DNA of 7,813 bases, taken from an uncultured Porphyromonadaceae bacterium. GTDB taxonomy: Bacteria > Bacteroidota > Bacteroidia > Bacteroidales > Muribaculaceae. The notes beneath the pieces were generated by a model. That model saw nothing but the letters and a program-made list of their open reading frames with translations. It made no database searches and had not been told where the DNA came from. The stretch is from contig CAMWYV010000040.1 of assembly GCA_947178565.1 (NCBI GenBank), forward strand, positions 1 to 7,813, written 5' to 3'. Every line of letters starts with the position of its first letter. Position 1 is the stretch's first letter. Shown here piece by piece: positions 6,038-7,813 of this stretch. Made by a program: the position numbers and the translations under genes.

Positions 6038-7359
6038 TTTGAGATTGAAATAGCGGCTTCAACGGCTGTCATCACTGTTTCGCCGAGGGTCGGATGACTG
6101 TGGATTGCATCGCTGAGAGCGGTAGCAGTCATATCGGAGTTCATCAAGGTCGCTGCTTCCTGCACCAGATCGGCGGCATGTGCACCGCAGATATGGCAGC
6201 CAAGAAATTTGTCATCTGTTGATAAGATGACTTTCACCAATCCGTCAGGCTCTCCCATTGCGAGTGCTTTGCCGTTGGAACGGAAAGTTGCTTTACCGAT
6301 TTTGCATTCGATTCCTTGCTCGGCGCATTGCTTTTCGGTCAGACCGACCATGGCGCATTCAGGCATAGTGAATACCGCGCTCGGAACAATATCCAGTCGC
6401 TGATGTAGCCCCAGCGCTACTTTGCCTTGCGCTTCCGCAGCATGAGCGAGCATACAGAGCCCGTTAACGTCACCGATAGCATAAATGCCGGGAATGTTGG
6501 TTTCCATACGCTCATTTACCTTAACAGCTTCACGAGGTGTCAGCTCTATACCGGCTTCTTTCAATCCGGTCGGAAGAACAGGTGTACGACCTACAGCCAT
6601 CAGCACCATTTCCGCCGAATAGTTTTTGACTTTGCCTTTCACACTGCATTCCACCTCTAAATCAGGAGAAATCGAAGTGACCTGAGCCGAAGTTACGATT
6701 TCTATACCCTTGCGTTTAAGGCTCATCCGCAGACGCTTCGCTATCTCTTCATCAAACGGCGGCAAAATTTCAGGGCAATACTCAAGCACCGTGACTTTCA
6801 CTCCGAAAGAGTTGAAAATCGAGGCGAATTCCAGGCCTATCACACCTCCGCCGATAATAATCATAGACTCCGGGAGAGAAGTCATTTCAAGAACGAAATC
6901 GCTGTTAACCGCATATTCCGCCCCCGCTATCGGTAGCGAAGCCGGTCGGGAGCCTGTGGCGAGGATGATTTTAGATGCGGTATATGATTCGCCATTTACT
7001 GAAACAGTGTGAGCATCGGTGAATACGGCATCGCCTCTCACAATCTCAACGCCGGAAAGAACTGTCGCAACACCTTCGCGCAGAGATGCCACGACCTCGT
7101 TCTTACGGTTTACTGCCTGAGAATAGTTGAACGAGACGCCATCCACATTCACACCGAACTCCGCAGCCTCTTTAACAGTGGCGGCAACTTCCGCACTTTT
7201 GCACAACGCTTTGGTTGGAATACATCCGCGGTTCAGGCATGTGCCTCCGAGGTTGTCGCGCTCAATGATGATTGTCCTCTTGCCGAGTGCCTGGGCTTTA
7301 GCGGCGAGCGTGTACCCCCCGGGTCCGGAACCGATTACTATAACATCCGCATCAATCAT
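6034..7359 (-). CDS. lpdA: Dihydrolipoyl dehydrogenase (L-protein, E3)
   Basis: A 441-residue flavoprotein disulfide reductase that reoxidises dihydrolipoyl groups with NAD+. With gcvPB just upstream, its main job is probably the L-protein of glycine cleavage, although it could also serve 2-oxoacid dehydrogenases. Motifs are FAD-binding GSGPGG (10-15), the redox disulfide GGTCLNRGCIPTK (C41, C46), NAD-binding GGGVIGLEFA (170-179) with E193 at the end of the next strand (NAD preference), the second FAD motif GIYAIGD (291-297) and the C-terminal catalytic dyad H422/E427 in HSHPTLGE. All key residues are present. The ATG at 7359 is preferred because it places the Rossmann motif at the normal distance and forms an ATGA overlap with the gcvPB stop. 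A GTG at 7386 would add nine residues deep inside gcvPB. Confidence 0.95.
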   Translation of the reverse strand: MIDADVIVIGSGPGGYTLAAKAQALGKRTIIIERDNLGGTCLNRGCIPTKALCKSAEVAATVKEAAEFGVNVDGVSFNYSQAVNRKNEVVASLREGVATVLSGVEIVRGDAVFTDAHTVSVNGESYTASKIILATGSRPASLPIAGAEYAVNSDFVLEMTSLPESMIIIGGGVIGLEFASIFNSFGVKVTVLEYCPEILPPFDEEIAKRLRMSLKRKGIEIVTSAQVTSISPDLEVECSVKGKVKNYSAEMVLMAVGRTPVLPTGLKEAGIELTPREAVKVNERMETNIPGIYAIGDVNGLCMLAHAAEAQGKVALGLHQRLDIVPSAVFTMPECAMVGLTEKQCAEQGIECKIGKATFRSNGKALAMGEPDGLVKVILSTDDKFLGCHICGAHAADLVQEAATLMNSDMTATALSDAIHSHPTLGETVMTAVEAAISISK

Positions 7360-7813
7360 GCCTTTTCGCAATTGAGATCTTTCCACTTCACGACAGGGTT
7401 AAGTGCCGCTGCTGTATCATCGGGTCGTCTTACCGGGGTATTATGGGGCGCGTCCTTTACCAAATCCGGAGTCTCGGCAGCTTCTATGGCTATTTTTCTC
7501 ATGGCGTTGATAAAACTGTCCAGAGTTTCCTTACTCTCTGTTTCTGTAGGCTCAACCATAAGTGACTCATGGAAAAGCAGCGGGAAATAGATGGTGGGAG
7601 CATGGAATCCGTAATCAAGAAGTCGTTTGGCGATATTGAGGGTGGTTACTCCGGTAGATTTGTCTGCAAGTCCGTCAAACACAAACTCGTGCTTGCAAAC
7701 GCGGTCAATAGGGAGTTTGTATAGGTCGCGCAGCGACTCCTTTATATAATTGGCGTTTAGAGTGGCGAGTTTTCCGGCTTCCATCAGCCCTTCGCTGCCG
7801 AGCGACAGAATGT
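7356..7813 (-). CDS. gcvPB: Glycine dehydrogenase (decarboxylating) subunit 2, C-terminal part; start outside the window
   Basis: The frame is open to the right edge; 151 residues plus two bases of a codon are visible and the stop is TGA at 7356-7358. It matches the C terminus of the PLP-dependent glycine decarboxylase (P-protein): AEGL-like GSEGL, LNANYI, HEFVF, GVTTLNIAKRLLDYGFHAPT, PTETESKETLD and the end TPVRRPDD...NPVVKW. That ending is typical of the separate subunit 2 of two-subunit P-proteins, whereas single-chain GcvP ends differently (E. coli: a longer tail with VKRLDDVYGDRNL). The PLP-binding lysine lies in the missing part. It overlaps lpdA by four bases (ATGA). gcvT, gcvH and gcvPA would be expected further upstream on the - strand, off the right edge. 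Confidence 0.92.
   Translation of the reverse strand, partial: ILSLGSEGLMEAGKLATLNANYIKESLRDLYKLPIDRVCKHEFVFDGLADKSTGVTTLNIAKRLLDYGFHAPTIYFPLLFHESLMVEPTETESKETLDSFINAMRKIAIEAAETPDLVKDAPHNTPVRRPDDTAAALNPVVKWKDLNCEKA

Noticed and set aside
7360..7386. GTG start at 7386 for lpdA
   Set aside because: It would lengthen the N terminus inside gcvPB without family support; ATG at 7359 forms the standard ATGA junction and a normal Rossmann start.
7009..7590. Open frame of 193 codons on the + strand
   Set aside because: It is antisense to the start of lpdA and the end of gcvPB, both firmly recognised, and its translation resembles no known family.

Overview
The window looks like the chromosome of a gut-type Bacteroidales bacterium. 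The evidence is a Bacteroidetes-type promoter (TTTG ... TAACTTTG) in front of the sensor gene, starts that lack Shine-Dalgarno sites, and protein families typical of mucin-using Bacteroidales. These include a sialate-esterase/permuted-mutarotase protein, an orphan TPR-type sensor protein and a glycine cleavage operon. Muribaculaceae or a close relative is a guess from overall character; the sequence alone cannot settle it. No mobile element, CRISPR array, tRNA or rRNA was seen.

Left arm (1-3152, + strand): three tightly packed genes read as one operon that begins before the window. The first is the C-terminal part of a protein joining the tail of a SASA-type sialate O-acetylesterase to a six-bladed, cyclically permuted NanM-like mutarotase. 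Its reading frame is open to the left edge, so the ATG at 60 is internal. It overlaps by one base (TAATG) a creatininase-family metallohydrolase. A FucO-type lactaldehyde reductase follows 37 bases later. A strong hairpin terminator (3179-3207) closes the operon. The set suggests handling of host-glycan sugars (sialic acid, and fucose or rhamnose end products). The role of the creatininase-like enzyme is unknown.

Centre (3255-5131): a convergent gene on the - strand encodes a membrane sensor with a signal peptide, periplasmic TPR-like helices, one further membrane helix and a histidine-kinase ATPase domain. The expected phosphoacceptor histidine is alanine and the dimerisation hairpin looks shortened, so it appears to be a pseudo-histidine kinase. 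It has its own promoter and no response regulator beside it. Upstream lies 368 bases of non-coding DNA with a perfect 18-base AT-rich palindrome, a purine-rich tract, a short direct repeat and a terminator belonging to the next operon.

Right arm (5053-7813, - strand): the 3' end of what is probably a glycine cleavage operon, reading leftward as gcvPB (partial, split-type P-protein), lpdA (L-protein) and a family 2 glycosyltransferase. Both junctions are 4-base ATGA overlaps, and a hairpin at 5053-5080 ends the operon. The glycosyltransferase is the unexpected passenger: it is translationally linked to central one-carbon metabolism rather than to a polysaccharide locus.
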